A program made the position numbers and the translations under genes. Below the pieces are notes generated by a model that saw nothing but the letters and a program-made list of their open reading frames with translations, did no database searches and was not told the origin of the DNA. Below are positions 34,139-42,067 of a stretch of 64,000 nucleotides of DNA, one piece after another. Numbering within the stretch: position 1 is the stretch's first letter; each line of letters opens with the position of its first letter. Source of the DNA: JAHEKO01 sp965212505 (GTDB taxonomy: Bacteria; Acidobacteriota; Thermoanaerobaculia; Multivoradales; JAHEKO01); assembly GCA_965212505.1 (NCBI GenBank), contig OZ243123.1, forward strand, positions 1,860,001-1,924,000, written 5' to 3'.

Positions 34139-34689
34139 GCCGGTTCCCCTTCCGAGCTCTCTCCTTCGGGCGAGGTGTCGAGCACCAGGTAGCGGTCGGC
34201 GGATACCAGCCGGTCCCGGTCGACGACCAGTCGCCCATCACGCGAGCTCGACATCGCGTAGCAGGGTAGCGGCTTGGGTGCGGGTCCCTTGAGCACTCGG
34301 CCATCTTCGTCGAAGATGCTGCCGTGGCACGGGCAGCGGAAGCCATTGCCGGTCTGAGCGTCCGGGTTGACCGTGCAGCCCAGGTGGGTGCAGACGGCAG
34401 ACATCGCTCGATAGCCGTTGCCCTTCCGCTGAATGAACACCCGGATCTCGTCGAGAAAGGTGTCCGAGCCGTCGAGGTAGTCGGTGGGCTTGCCGGCCCG
34501 ATAGCGGAGGTTGGGCTCGTAGAGCAGGTTGGGTACGAGGCCGCGCAAAGCGGCCGCAGAAGCGGCAATCATGGAGCCGAGCGTCCCGATCCAGCCGACG
34601 ACGAGCAGAGTGAAGTCACGGCGGTGCAGGCCGGCTTTTCGTTGGGGCTTGGTCTCCTCGCGAAGGACGGGCAGCCGTTCGTTCGTCAT
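34135..34689 (-). CDS. Rieske iron-sulfur protein
   Basis: A 184-residue [2Fe-2S] subunit that takes electrons from quinol and passes them to cytochrome c. It has a twin-arginine-like anchor (HRRDFTLLVVGWIGTLGSMI) and both Rieske boxes, CTHLGC (residues 100-105) and CPCHGS (119-124). The start at 34689 overlaps the stop of the FAD/Fe-S gene (ATGA), and its own stop overlaps the cytochrome b start. Confidence 0.95.
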   Translation of the reverse strand: MTNERLPVLREETKPQRKAGLHRRDFTLLVVGWIGTLGSMIAASAAALRGLVPNLLYEPNLRYRAGKPTDYLDGSDTFLDEIRVFIQRKGNGYRAMSAVCTHLGCTVNPDAQTGNGFRCPCHGSIFDEDGRVLKGPAPKPLPCYAMSSSRDGRLVVDRDRLVSADRYLVLDTSPEGESSEGEPA

Positions 34690-36596
34690 AGCCCGATCGC
34701 CTCGACTCGTTCCATCGTGACCGCGCCCACGGGACAGCGCTCGGCGCACAAACCGCACCGGATGCACGCCGTCTCGTCCTTGAGAATGGCGGAGAAGCGC
34801 CCCGGCCGCGGATCAGCGCCGTACCGGCCGTTGAGAACTGGCTCGAGCTCGTTGCTCCCTGCCAAGCGCGCGCTGTCGACGAGCGAGAGGCAGTATTCGG
34901 GACAGACGTCGACGCAGCCGCCACAGGCGACGCAGAGCTCGCCGTTGAAGACCGGGCTGATGTGGCACTCGAGGCAGCGTGAGGCTTGGACCTGCGCCTG
35001 CTCCTGTTCGTAGCCAAGCTCGACCTCGGTCACGCCGATGCGACGGTCGACGGGCAGAGAGGGAGGTTCGCGCTTGCCGGCGATCAGGAAGCTCTCCGCA
35101 ACCCGACGCCGAGGAAGGACCGTCGTCCGGTAGGCGGTCTTCTTCTCGACGTCCAGCCCGTCGAGGTGAGCGGCAATGGACCTCGCCGCGCGGCGGCCCT
35201 CGGCCACGGCATGAATCACGTTCCGTGCCCCGAAGGCGACATCTCCGCCGGCGAAGACTCCCGGGCGCGTTGTCGCCAGTGTGTCGGCGTCACAGAGCAA
35301 CGCTCCTCGGGGCGTTGTGGTCAAGCCGTCGTCGGGTTGAATCCACGAAAGATCAGGCGCCTGCCCGATGGCGAGGACGACAGTATCGGCCTCGACCACG
35401 GTCTCGGTGCCCTCGTGGAAGACGGGATTGAACCGGCCGGCTTCGTCGAAGACGGACTTCACCTGGACGAACTCGACTCCGGCCGCTCTGCCGTCCCGGC
35501 CGATGATGCGCCGAGGCCCGTAGCGGGGGTGAATCCTGATCCTCTCCTCGACGGCCTGGATGATCTCGAGTTGCGAGGCCGGCATCTCGTCGAGGCTCTC
35601 GAGGCAGTAGACATCGACCTCTCGCACTCCGGCGCGAAGCGCCTGGCGCGCGGCGTCGATCGCCACCTGCATCTCTTTCTCGGAGCCCGCTTCGGCACGT
35701 TGGGTCATGAGCCGCAGAACTTCACGGGCCTGCCCCAAGGCGTCTCTCGCTTCGCTCTCAGAGAGAGCACCGGGGTCGTCCGAATGGCGCAAGGCGGAAC
35801 GAGCTGCGTCAAGCGCCACGTTGCCGCCGCCGATCACGAGCACGCGCTGGCCCAACTCGACCCGGTAGCCGAGGTGGTGGTTCAGGAGGTAGTCGATCGC
35901 CGGCATGACGCCGTCGAGGTCGGCCCCCTCGATGGCGAGTGAACGGCTCCGATGAGCGCCGATTCCGAGGAACACGCTCTCAAAGCCCTGCGCGAAGAGA
36001 TCACCGAGAAGGAAGTCTCGGCCGAGCCTCTGGTTGGTGCGAAGCTCGACGCCGAGGCCGAGAATCACTCCGATCTCGGCCTCGATGATGTCACGCGGCA
36101 GGCGATATTCGGGGATGCCGAGGGTGAGCATGCCACCCGCCTTGGGCGAGGCCTCGAAGACGGTGACGCCGTACCCGAGGAGTGCCAGATCGTGGGCGCA
36201 TGAAAGCCCTGCCGGGCCGGCGCCGACCACTGCAACGCGCCTGTCGCGGCTTGCCAGCGCCGCAGCCTCTTGAAGCTCTCCTGGATCAGAGTTGCCGGAC
36301 TCGACGCCGAAGCGCTCGCAGACGAATCGTTTGAGGGCGCGGATCGATACTGTCTCGTCGAGGGCCGCCCGTCGACACCGCATCTGACACGGCGCGTTGC
36401 AGATACGCCCACAGATCGAAGCGAACGGGTTGGGCTCGCGGGCGATGCGGTAGGCCTCTTCGTAGCGCCCCTCGGCAATTGCGCGGACGTATCCTCCGGC
36501 GTCCGTGCGGACCGGGCAGCCCTCCCTACAGAGTACCTGGCGGCTGAAGTACTCGACGTCGGGTACCTGGATCCTAGAGGTGTCGAGCCGGATCAT
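34686..36596 (-). CDS. GltD/NfnB-like FAD pyridine-nucleotide oxidoreductase with C-terminal 2[4Fe-4S] domain
   Basis: A 636-residue cytoplasmic flavoprotein. The N-terminal Fer4_20 region has Cys 23, 27, 62, 66, 70 and 74. The FAD-binding fold follows (VAVVGAGPAGLSCAHDLALL, about 121-140), then the NAD(P) fold (VLVIGGGNVALDAARSALR) and the closing FAD motif PGVFAGGDV. The C-terminus adds a bacterial ferredoxin domain (CVACGGCVDVCPEYC, 555-569, and CIRCGLCAERCPVG, 611-624). It should move electrons between NAD(P)H and Fe-S clusters. Its ATGA overlap with the Rieske gene suggests it feeds or drains the adjoining quinol:cytochrome c complex. A glutamate synthase role is unlikely, as no large subunit is present. 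Confidence 0.87.
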   Translation of the reverse strand: MIRLDTSRIQVPDVEYFSRQVLCREGCPVRTDAGGYVRAIAEGRYEEAYRIAREPNPFASICGRICNAPCQMRCRRAALDETVSIRALKRFVCERFGVESGNSDPGELQEAAALASRDRRVAVVGAGPAGLSCAHDLALLGYGVTVFEASPKAGGMLTLGIPEYRLPRDIIEAEIGVILGLGVELRTNQRLGRDFLLGDLFAQGFESVFLGIGAHRSRSLAIEGADLDGVMPAIDYLLNHHLGYRVELGQRVLVIGGGNVALDAARSALRHSDDPGALSESEARDALGQAREVLRLMTQRAEAGSEKEMQVAIDAARQALRAGVREVDVYCLESLDEMPASQLEIIQAVEERIRIHPRYGPRRIIGRDGRAAGVEFVQVKSVFDEAGRFNPVFHEGTETVVEADTVVLAIGQAPDLSWIQPDDGLTTTPRGALLCDADTLATTRPGVFAGGDVAFGARNVIHAVAEGRRAARSIAAHLDGLDVEKKTAYRTTVLPRRRVAESFLIAGKREPPSLPVDRRIGVTEVELGYEQEQAQVQASRCLECHISPVFNGELCVACGGCVDVCPEYCLSLVDSARLAGSNELEPVLNGRYGADPRPGRFSAILKDETACIRCGLCAERCPVGAVTMERVEAIGL

Positions 36597-36621
36597 CGGT
36601 TGCGGAACCGCGGGAGCAGCT

Positions 36622-37017
36622 CTAACCGCCTTCCTGCTCGGCCTTCTTCTTCTCGACCAGCTCCTTCTTGCGGACGGACGAGTCGTAGGCCAGGAACTCG
36701 TAGATCTTCTTGCCCTCCTTGGGTGTGATGCCGCTCCCGGGCTTGCGCATCATGCGCTTGACGTATCGCGACCATTCGTCCGGGAGCGCGTAGTCCGAGT
36801 TGATGGGGCGCGAGAGGGTATGGCACTTGGAGCACCTGGCGGCAAAGAGCGTGTAGTTCTCCTGCATCTCTTCCGGGTAGGAGGAGACGTCGATCGTCTT
36901 CGGCCCCTCGTCGAATGCGGCGAGACGCTCCTCGCTTGAGGGGTCCTGGCCGTCGACTGCCGTAGCGGCCACCACGAGCAGCGCGAAAGCCAGCGACGCG
37001 CACATCCGGGCTTTCAT
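36622..37017 (-). CDS. Periplasmic monohaem cytochrome c (RC-cytochrome-like)
   Basis: A 131-residue exported cytochrome. The signal peptide (ASLAFALLVVAATAVDG) is followed by the single haem site RCSKCHTLSRPINS and a Met-rich distal segment (YVKRMMRKPGSGI) giving the axial Met. The pattern of YPEEMQENYTLFAARCSKCH resembles the cytochrome c-551 of green-sulfur-type reaction centres, here without any photosystem. The C-terminus is Lys/Glu-rich. The ATG at 37017 overlaps the stop of the next cytochrome gene upstream. Confidence 0.85.
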   Translation of the reverse strand: MKARMCASLAFALLVVAATAVDGQDPSSEERLAAFDEGPKTIDVSSYPEEMQENYTLFAARCSKCHTLSRPINSDYALPDEWSRYVKRMMRKPGSGITPKEGKKIYEFLAYDSSVRKKELVEKKKAEQEGG

Positions 37018-37340
37018 CAGTTGTTCTCCTTGAGATAGTGGAGCACCGCTTCCGTCTGGGTGGCGGTCATGTTCGCGCGCACCCGCATGTGGGTCATGAT
37101 CACTTCCCACTCGGCGTCGCTCCTCTCCTTCGGCCAGCGCTCCGAATGGCACGAGCCGCAGTTCCAGGCGTAGACCTTCGCGCCGTCGCGCTTCGCTCGT
37201 TTCGCTGGTGCCGACTGCTCCGGCTCGCCTTGTGACGCCGTCTCGGCATCCACGGCGAGAGCGAGGGAGGCACCCCCCGCGAGCGCGACGAGCAGACAGC
37301 CCGCTGCCGCTACCATGGTCCAGTTCGTTCGTTTCAGCAT
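37017..37340 (-). CDS. Small monohaem cytochrome c
   Basis: A 107-residue protein with a signal peptide or anchor (VAAAGCLLVALAGGASLALA), an Ala/Lys/Glu linker, and one haem site NCGSCHSERWPKERSD followed by VIMTHMRVRANMT, which supplies Met ligands. It is an electron carrier of the periplasm. It lies 18 bases after the porin gene and overlaps the next cytochrome gene (ATGA). Confidence 0.85.
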   Translation of the reverse strand: MLKRTNWTMVAAAGCLLVALAGGASLALAVDAETASQGEPEQSAPAKRAKRDGAKVYAWNCGSCHSERWPKERSDAEWEVIMTHMRVRANMTATQTEAVLHYLKENN

Positions 37341-37358
37341 GGCCTGTCTCCTTCCGCC

Positions 37359-38561
37359 TCAGAATCCCAGGGCGAACATCAGGTTGATGGCGTCTTCCGA
37401 AGGGTGCCCGGTCTCCTCGAGCCGCTCCCAGGCGACCCGCAGGATGCTGGAGCCGGTGAAGTAGTAGTTGAGTCCGACGGAGGTCTGGTCCTGGTCGCCG
37501 GCGCCCCAGTCGAGGTTGGCCACTCGCGCGACCAGCTCGAGCTTGTTGAAGGCGTAGGCGGGGATCACGCTGAGCCGAAGAGCCGGCTGGACGTACCAGG
37601 ACTCGACATCCTGATCTCGAAGCGGATCTCCATCGTCGGCGAAGCCGCGCTCGGTCTCGGTATCCAGCCACTCTGCGCGGAGATCGAAGAGGTCGTGGTG
37701 GTAGTGGAAGTCAAAGCCGGTTGCCGTAGAGTCCTGCTCACCGAGCTCGTCGTAGCTTCCGGACAGGTACGACACGCCGATCTCGAAACCGCGTGCTGGG
37801 ATCACCGAGACGCGGCCCCCAACCGCCGTCTCGCCATTGCCGTTGAAGGAGGAGTTGTCCAGGAAGATCAGCTCCTCTTCTTCCTCTCCGTGCTCGTCCC
37901 CCTCGGGGTCCTCATCAAGGAGCCGCGCCGAACGCAATCCGTGGTCGTCTTCTTCCTCCTCTTCGTGGTCGTCCACGGGGGGCTCGACTGCCTCCTCGCT
38001 GTGTCCGTGCGCCGACTCCTGGAATCCGTTGGAGACGTAGACCGAGTAGGTCAACCGGCGGTAGCCGTCTCCGAGAGGAACGCCGCCGCGGACCTGGAAG
38101 CCCGTCTGGTTGAACGGAATCAGGCTCTGGCCGTGCTGATAGGGGAGGGGGAACGTTGGGAGCTTGTTGATCCACGCCGGATGGAGCTTTTCGATGAAGG
38201 TGCCGAAGGGGGTCAGGTACTTCCCCATGACGACGGTGGCGTTGTCGTGAGCTAGCCAGTCGATTTGGGCGTACTCGACCTCTGTCTCCACCTCGTCGTC
38301 TTCGAGTTCGAACTCGAGCTCGGCCTCGAAGAGGAACTTGTCCCCTACGCGGTAGAGGAAGATCGGCACGAACCCGACGTTGAAAGATTCGGGCTGACCC
38401 GGCGCGTCCGAGTCGATGTAGGTCGTAAACCCGTACCCGGTCAGCAGGAACCGGTTCTCGGGAAACTCCGAGTCCCCGTCGCTCTGGGCCAGAGCCATGA
38501 GAGGCGCCATGAAGAGCCAGGCAACGGCCGTGAGAATCAGCGGTTTCGTCTTTCGGTGCAT
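37359..38561 (-). CDS. Outer-membrane porin-like beta-barrel with acidic/His loop
   Basis: A 400-residue outer-membrane protein with a signal peptide (ILTAVAWLFMAPLMALAQ) and alternating-residue strands throughout (FLFEAELEFELEDDEVETEV, KLELVARVANLDW, ending INLMFALGF with the usual terminal Phe). About the middle there is a 55-residue insert rich in Glu, Asp and His (DDHEEEEEDDHGLRSARLL and following), likely a surface or periplasmic loop able to bind cations. The ATG at 38561 has an AAGGAGGAGGAG site. It leads the eight-gene cytochrome operon, so it may be the outer-membrane member of an electron or metal path. Confidence 0.8.
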   Translation of the reverse strand: MHRKTKPLILTAVAWLFMAPLMALAQSDGDSEFPENRFLLTGYGFTTYIDSDAPGQPESFNVGFVPIFLYRVGDKFLFEAELEFELEDDEVETEVEYAQIDWLAHDNATVVMGKYLTPFGTFIEKLHPAWINKLPTFPLPYQHGQSLIPFNQTGFQVRGGVPLGDGYRRLTYSVYVSNGFQESAHGHSEEAVEPPVDDHEEEEEDDHGLRSARLLDEDPEGDEHGEEEEELIFLDNSSFNGNGETAVGGRVSVIPARGFEIGVSYLSGSYDELGEQDSTATGFDFHYHHDLFDLRAEWLDTETERGFADDGDPLRDQDVESWYVQPALRLSVIPAYAFNKLELVARVANLDWGAGDQDQTSVGLNYYFTGSSILRVAWERLEETGHPSEDAINLMFALGF

Positions 38562-38807
38562 GGTCTCCTCCTCCTTATTCGAGACAGATTCGATGACCAT
38601 GCAAGAAGCTTAGGGCCGCCGCCGCAGGTGGCACAATCGGCAAAGCTCATGATTTTCCTCGTCAGGATTGACGAGAGCGCGCTTGCCGCTTGCCGTGCGG
38701 TGGGCGCCTGTGAAATGCCATTGCGGCTGGATCTTGCGGCGATTCAGAAGGGCTTTCGTCAGCGTGGTGCCACGAGGAGTTGGCCCCGCTGTGGTAACCT
38801 CGTGGAG

Positions 38808-39164
38808 GTGATTGGTAAAGACTCCGACCTTCGGTACTTCTCGGCACTCTTGGTGCTGGCCGTGTTCGCGATACCGGCCATTGGGGGGGCGTGCCTCTTC
38901 AGCAGTGAGTGCCCGGTCCGAGTGTCCGACTGCCACGAGGAAGATGGGCAGCAGGCCGATCCTTTCTGCTGCGACGTCGAGGCCGCCCCGGTTTCGAAGC
39001 AACAGAAGGTCGAGGCTGACTCGTCGTTGGTGGTTCTAGCCAGCTGGGTGGGACAGCCCGGAGTGCTTGGGACTGCTGTCCACGAACCGGCGCCACCGCC
39101 GCAGTTCCAGATTTCTTCCAGCGCCGCACCCCTCTTCGTAGCCCACAGCAGCTACCTGCTCTGA
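38808..39164 (+). CDS. Small secreted Cys-rich protein, C..C..CH..CC type (member B)
   Basis: A protein of about 118 residues with a signal peptide (FSALLVLAVFAIPAIGGA), then ACLFSSECPV, SDCHEEDG and PFCCDVEAAP, a variable helix and a C-terminus FVAHSSYLL. The C...C...CH-E...CC order and the Leu-Leu tail match members A (26223) and C (40234). The start is uncertain: GTG at 38808 or 38802; the frame is open further upstream but those residues do not look like the family. It is divergent from the porin operon; the 246-base gap between them shows no other gene I can support. Confidence 0.6.
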   Translation: MIGKDSDLRYFSALLVLAVFAIPAIGGACLFSSECPVRVSDCHEEDGQQADPFCCDVEAAPVSKQQKVEADSSLVVLASWVGQPGVLGTAVHEPAPPPQFQISSSAAPLFVAHSSYLL

Positions 39165-39300
39165 TACCGGCCCTCGGTTGAGCGTGCTCGCCGGCCTCGG
39201 CCGTGCGGGCAAATCACGCCATCCGACAGTCTGAGTGCGCCAGGCCGACCGGCCCGGCGAGCTCGACTGGCCGGCAATCAGAAACGAGGAGCTGTAGAAC

Positions 39301-39408
39301 GTGGACAAGAAGAGCACAGAAGCCGGTCTCGTACAGGCAGCGGCAAGGCTTCTGCCCCGGCAGGAGCGAGAGTTCTTTGCCGTCGGCGTGCGACGCCATG
39401 CTGCCTGA
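39301..39408 (+). CDS. Possible 35-codon coupled leader ORF before the PAS-LuxR gene
   Basis: From the GTG at 39301 (GAGGAG site 10 bases before) a 35-residue basic peptide (MDKKSTEAGLVQAAARLLPR and on) is encoded, ending in TGA at 39406-39408, inside the first codons of the PAS-LuxR gene whose ATG is at 39398. The good ribosome site here and its lack before 39398 suggest translational coupling, or else a frameshift that split one longer N-terminus. Confidence 0.35.
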   Translation: MDKKSTEAGLVQAAARLLPRQEREFFAVGVRRHAA

Positions 39409-40057
39409 CTGGGATCCGGCGCGGATCGCCGCCGGGACGGCTGACCCAGCGTTCGTGTCCGACGAGCTCGGACTGATCACCAGCTGGAACGAATCAGCTG
39501 AGGAACTTCTCGGCTACCCAGCGGAAGACGTCGTAGGGCGCCCGTGCTACGAAGTTCTCTGTGGCCGGGATACCTTCGGCAATCGGTTCTGTGACGAGGA
39601 GTGCGCCATCAAGAGGATGGCGCAGAAGAGCGAGCCGGCCCGGCTGTTCGTGCTGGACATGCGCGACGCCTCGAGTCAGCGAGTGTCGGTACGGGTCTCT
39701 GTGCTGCGGCTACCCGCGGCCGAGCCCTCTCGCTTTTTCCTGGTCCATACCCTCCTGCCCGTTGGTCTGTCGACTGGATTGGGTTCCGGAGACTCCTCGG
39801 CGCACGACGCCGGGGCGACCCTCGCCGCTGCGGACGAGCAGTCGATCTCCGAACAAGCGAGAATCCGGTCACTCACGCCACGCGAGACGGAGGTTCTGCG
39901 TCTATTGGCGGCAGGGAACGCCTCACAGGACGTCGCCAACGAGCTCTTCATCAGCCTGACGACGGTCAGGACTCACATTCAGAACATCCTGCGCAAGCTC
40001 GAGGTGCACAGCCAGCTCGAAGCCGTAGCGCTGGCCTTCAAGAGGGGCTTGATCTGA
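39398..40057 (+). CDS. PAS-sensor LuxR-type transcriptional regulator
   Basis: A 219-residue one-component regulator. Residues about 10-115 form a PAS domain (FVSDELGLITSWNESAEELL, YPAEDVVGRPCYEV) carrying four Cys at 50, 55, 65 and 69 in the stretch PCYEVLCGRDTFGNRFCDEE, which could bind a metal, cluster or disulphide. Residues about 157-219 are the LuxR/GerE HTH (LTPRETEVLRLLAAGNASQD, LFISLTTVRTHIQNILRKL). No kinase partner is nearby. It lies between the two Cys-rich secreted genes and just before cusCBA, so control of that copper operon is a fair guess. Confidence 0.85.
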   Translation: MLPDWDPARIAAGTADPAFVSDELGLITSWNESAEELLGYPAEDVVGRPCYEVLCGRDTFGNRFCDEECAIKRMAQKSEPARLFVLDMRDASSQRVSVRVSVLRLPAAEPSRFFLVHTLLPVGLSTGLGSGDSSAHDAGATLAAADEQSISEQARIRSLTPRETEVLRLLAAGNASQDVANELFISLTTVRTHIQNILRKLEVHSQLEAVALAFKRGLI

Positions 40058-40139
40058 CCAGCGTGCCGATTGCCGTCTCCTCACTTCTAACGAGAGAAAA
40101 TCATGCTCATTGAGGATTGCTCGAGCGGTAGGCCCGGCA

Positions 40140-40153
40140 TACCGTGTTCGGTA
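40140..40153. promoter_or_regulatory. Inverted repeat TACCG-n4-CGGTA upstream of the cus operon
   Basis: A perfect 5-bp inverted repeat with a 4-base spacer lies 81 bases before the first gene of the cus operon, in the 176-base gap after the PAS-LuxR gene. It is a candidate operator; LuxR-type regulators commonly bind such short repeats. Confidence 0.35.
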
Positions 40154-40233
40154 GGAGAAGAGACCAGGCAGGGAATTCGCTCTCTGATCCCGATGTTCTT
40201 CCCGGTAACGAGCCCAACGATCCACGCCACGCC

Positions 40234-40596
40234 ATGAGAAGCCACGCACGTCTCACCGCACTCGCTGCCTGCCTGCTGCTGTTCGCAGCGCCGGCCGCCT
40301 GGGCGTGCGCCGAGCTGGGCGCAATGGCATCGCATTGCTCGATGGAACCGTCGAGCGAGATGCCGGCGTGCCACGACGCCGGCGAGGTGTCGATGGACTG
40401 TTGCGATATGAAGCCGGCCCCGGAAACCAGCCAGGCGCTGTCTTCCGAGAGCCTCAAGCTTCTGATGTCGCTCGGTGTGAACGAGCTGACGACCACGCTG
40501 GATGTGCCGAGGCAGGCCTTCGGCGCCGCTGTGGCGGAGTCGATCAGGCCTCCCGGCCTCGAGCGGTACACGCTCTTCTCCTCGTTCCTACTCTGA
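40234..40596 (+). CDS. Small secreted Cys-rich protein, C..C..CH..CC type (member C)
   Basis: A 120-residue exported protein with signal peptide LTALAACLLLFAAPAAWA. The mature part reads ACAELGAMASHCSMEP, PACHDAGEV, DCCDMKPAP, adding Met to the shared Cys pattern. A helix and the tail ERYTLFSSFLL follow. It is the closest in layout to member B (38808). It is the first gene of the cusCBA operon, 82 bases before cusC. Copper binding by Cys and Met is likely but not proven. Confidence 0.68.
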   Translation: MRSHARLTALAACLLLFAAPAAWACAELGAMASHCSMEPSSEMPACHDAGEVSMDCCDMKPAPETSQALSSESLKLLMSLGVNELTTTLDVPRQAFGAAVAESIRPPGLERYTLFSSFLL

Positions 40597-40678
40597 TTCT
40601 CCTCTGAAGTGAGCCGTGCCCAGTCGCCCCGCCGTGGGGTGGCTCGGGCGACAACGAGTTCTCTTCTGGAGGAGTTTC

Positions 40679-42067
40679 ATGGTTTCGACAAGACAGTACT
40701 TGTGGGTGGTTGCGCTGCTAGCCGCCTGGCCGGTGATGGCGCAGGAGCCGCCTCAAGTCTCTGCCGATCATCCGCCGCCTTCGAAGGCGCCATCGGGCGC
40801 CTCGGCATCTGAGCGAGTCGTGCAGGGCATCCGCGAGCCCGGCCTTCGGGCTCTGACGGAAGAGGTGCTGCAGCGCAACCCCGGGGTCGCCGCGGCTGAA
40901 GCTCGAGCCCGCGCTGCCGCGCAGAGGGCTCCGCAGGTCAAGGCCCTTCCCGATCCGGTGGCGGGTCTCACCGCTTTTCTGGAAACTCCCGAGACGCGCA
41001 CCGGGCCCCAACGCTTCGCCGCAGGCATCTCGCAGGGACTGCCGTGGTTCGGCAAGCTGGCCCTGAAAGAGCAGGCGGCGCTCTACGAGGCCGCGGCGCT
41101 CGAGGCGGAGGTCGAAGCCAAGCGCCTGATGCTCGTGACCGAGACCAGGCGCCTCTACTACGAGCTCGCGTTCTTGAGTCGCTATCGTGAGATCACCGAC
41201 GAGCTCCGCGTCCATTTGCTGCAGCACGAAGAGATCGCGCGAGCGCGCTACTCGACTGGAGTCGGCCTCGGCCAAGGAGTCGTCAAGCTCCAAGCCGAGA
41301 TCACCCGGATTGAGAAAGATCTGCTGGACATCGATACCCGACGGGTGGAGCTGGAAGCTCAGCTGAACGCTGTGCGAGACCGTCCGTCGTCCTCGCCTCT
41401 GCCCCAGCAACTCCTCCCTGATGCGGCAGAGACCCCGCTCGACCTCGAGGCCCTTCTTGGGACGGCCCTACAGCTGCGACCTGAGATCCGGGCGGCTGAC
41501 GCGCGGATCTCGCAGGCTGACAGCCGCATCCGGCTAGCCGAGAAGGGGTACCGCCCGGACTTCAAGGTCGGGCTGACCTACACGCTCGTCGATCCGCGCA
41601 AGGACACGGCCGGCCGACTGTTGCCGCCGGAAGGCAACGGCGACGACATCTTCGGTATTCAAGGTGGAATCACGATTCCGATCTGGCGCAAGAAGCTGGC
41701 GGCGGGCGTCGAGGAAGCGGTCGAGCTTCAGACTGCTGCCGAAGAGGCGAAGCGCGACCTGGTGGCGGTGATCAACGCCGCAGTAGGCGACCTCATCCAA
41801 AAGGTGCCTCTGACCTGGCGCCAACTGCGCCTGGTCCAGGACCTCCTGATCGTCCAGGCCGAGGAGGCGCTCGAATCAGCCCAGGCCGGCTACATCGCCG
41901 GCACGTTGAACGCGCTCGACCTTCTCGACGCGGAGCACGTGCTCTTTGAAGCACACACGGCTGTGGCGCGTGCCAAGGCCGACTATCTGATCGGCCTGGC
42001 GCGGCTCGAGGGAGCAGCAGGTGGGCCGTTGCAGACCACTACGACTATGGAGCGATCTGAGTCATGA
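40679..42067 (+). CDS. cusC: CusC-type outer-membrane efflux channel protein
   Basis: A TolC-family channel of 462 residues. The signal peptide is MVSTRQYLWVVALLAAWPVM, and the ATG at 40679 has a GGAGGAG site. Two OEP repeats are present (ARYSTGVGLGQGVVKLQAEI and ALESAQAGYIAGTLNALDLL) with long helices between. It exports copper or silver together with the CusB and CusA proteins encoded next; its stop overlaps cusB (ATGA). Confidence 0.9.
   Translation: MVSTRQYLWVVALLAAWPVMAQEPPQVSADHPPPSKAPSGASASERVVQGIREPGLRALTEEVLQRNPGVAAAEARARAAAQRAPQVKALPDPVAGLTAFLETPETRTGPQRFAAGISQGLPWFGKLALKEQAALYEAAALEAEVEAKRLMLVTETRRLYYELAFLSRYREITDELRVHLLQHEEIARARYSTGVGLGQGVVKLQAEITRIEKDLLDIDTRRVELEAQLNAVRDRPSSSPLPQQLLPDAAETPLDLEALLGTALQLRPEIRAADARISQADSRIRLAEKGYRPDFKVGLTYTLVDPRKDTAGRLLPPEGNGDDIFGIQGGITIPIWRKKLAAGVEEAVELQTAAEEAKRDLVAVINAAVGDLIQKVPLTWRQLRLVQDLLIVQAEEALESAQAGYIAGTLNALDLLDAEHVLFEAHTAVARAKADYLIGLARLEGAAGGPLQTTTTMERSES

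Noticed and set aside
34686..36596. Calling the FAD/Fe-S protein a glutamate synthase small subunit
   Set aside because: No GltB large subunit is nearby, and it has an extra ferredoxin domain and an overlap with the Rieske gene.
38610..39002. Minus-strand frame ending ELCRLCHLRRRP, with a CxxCH
   Set aside because: A single CxxCH at the very end without a cytochrome fold, antisense to the secreted Cys-rich gene B. It could be a remnant, but the evidence is too thin to call.
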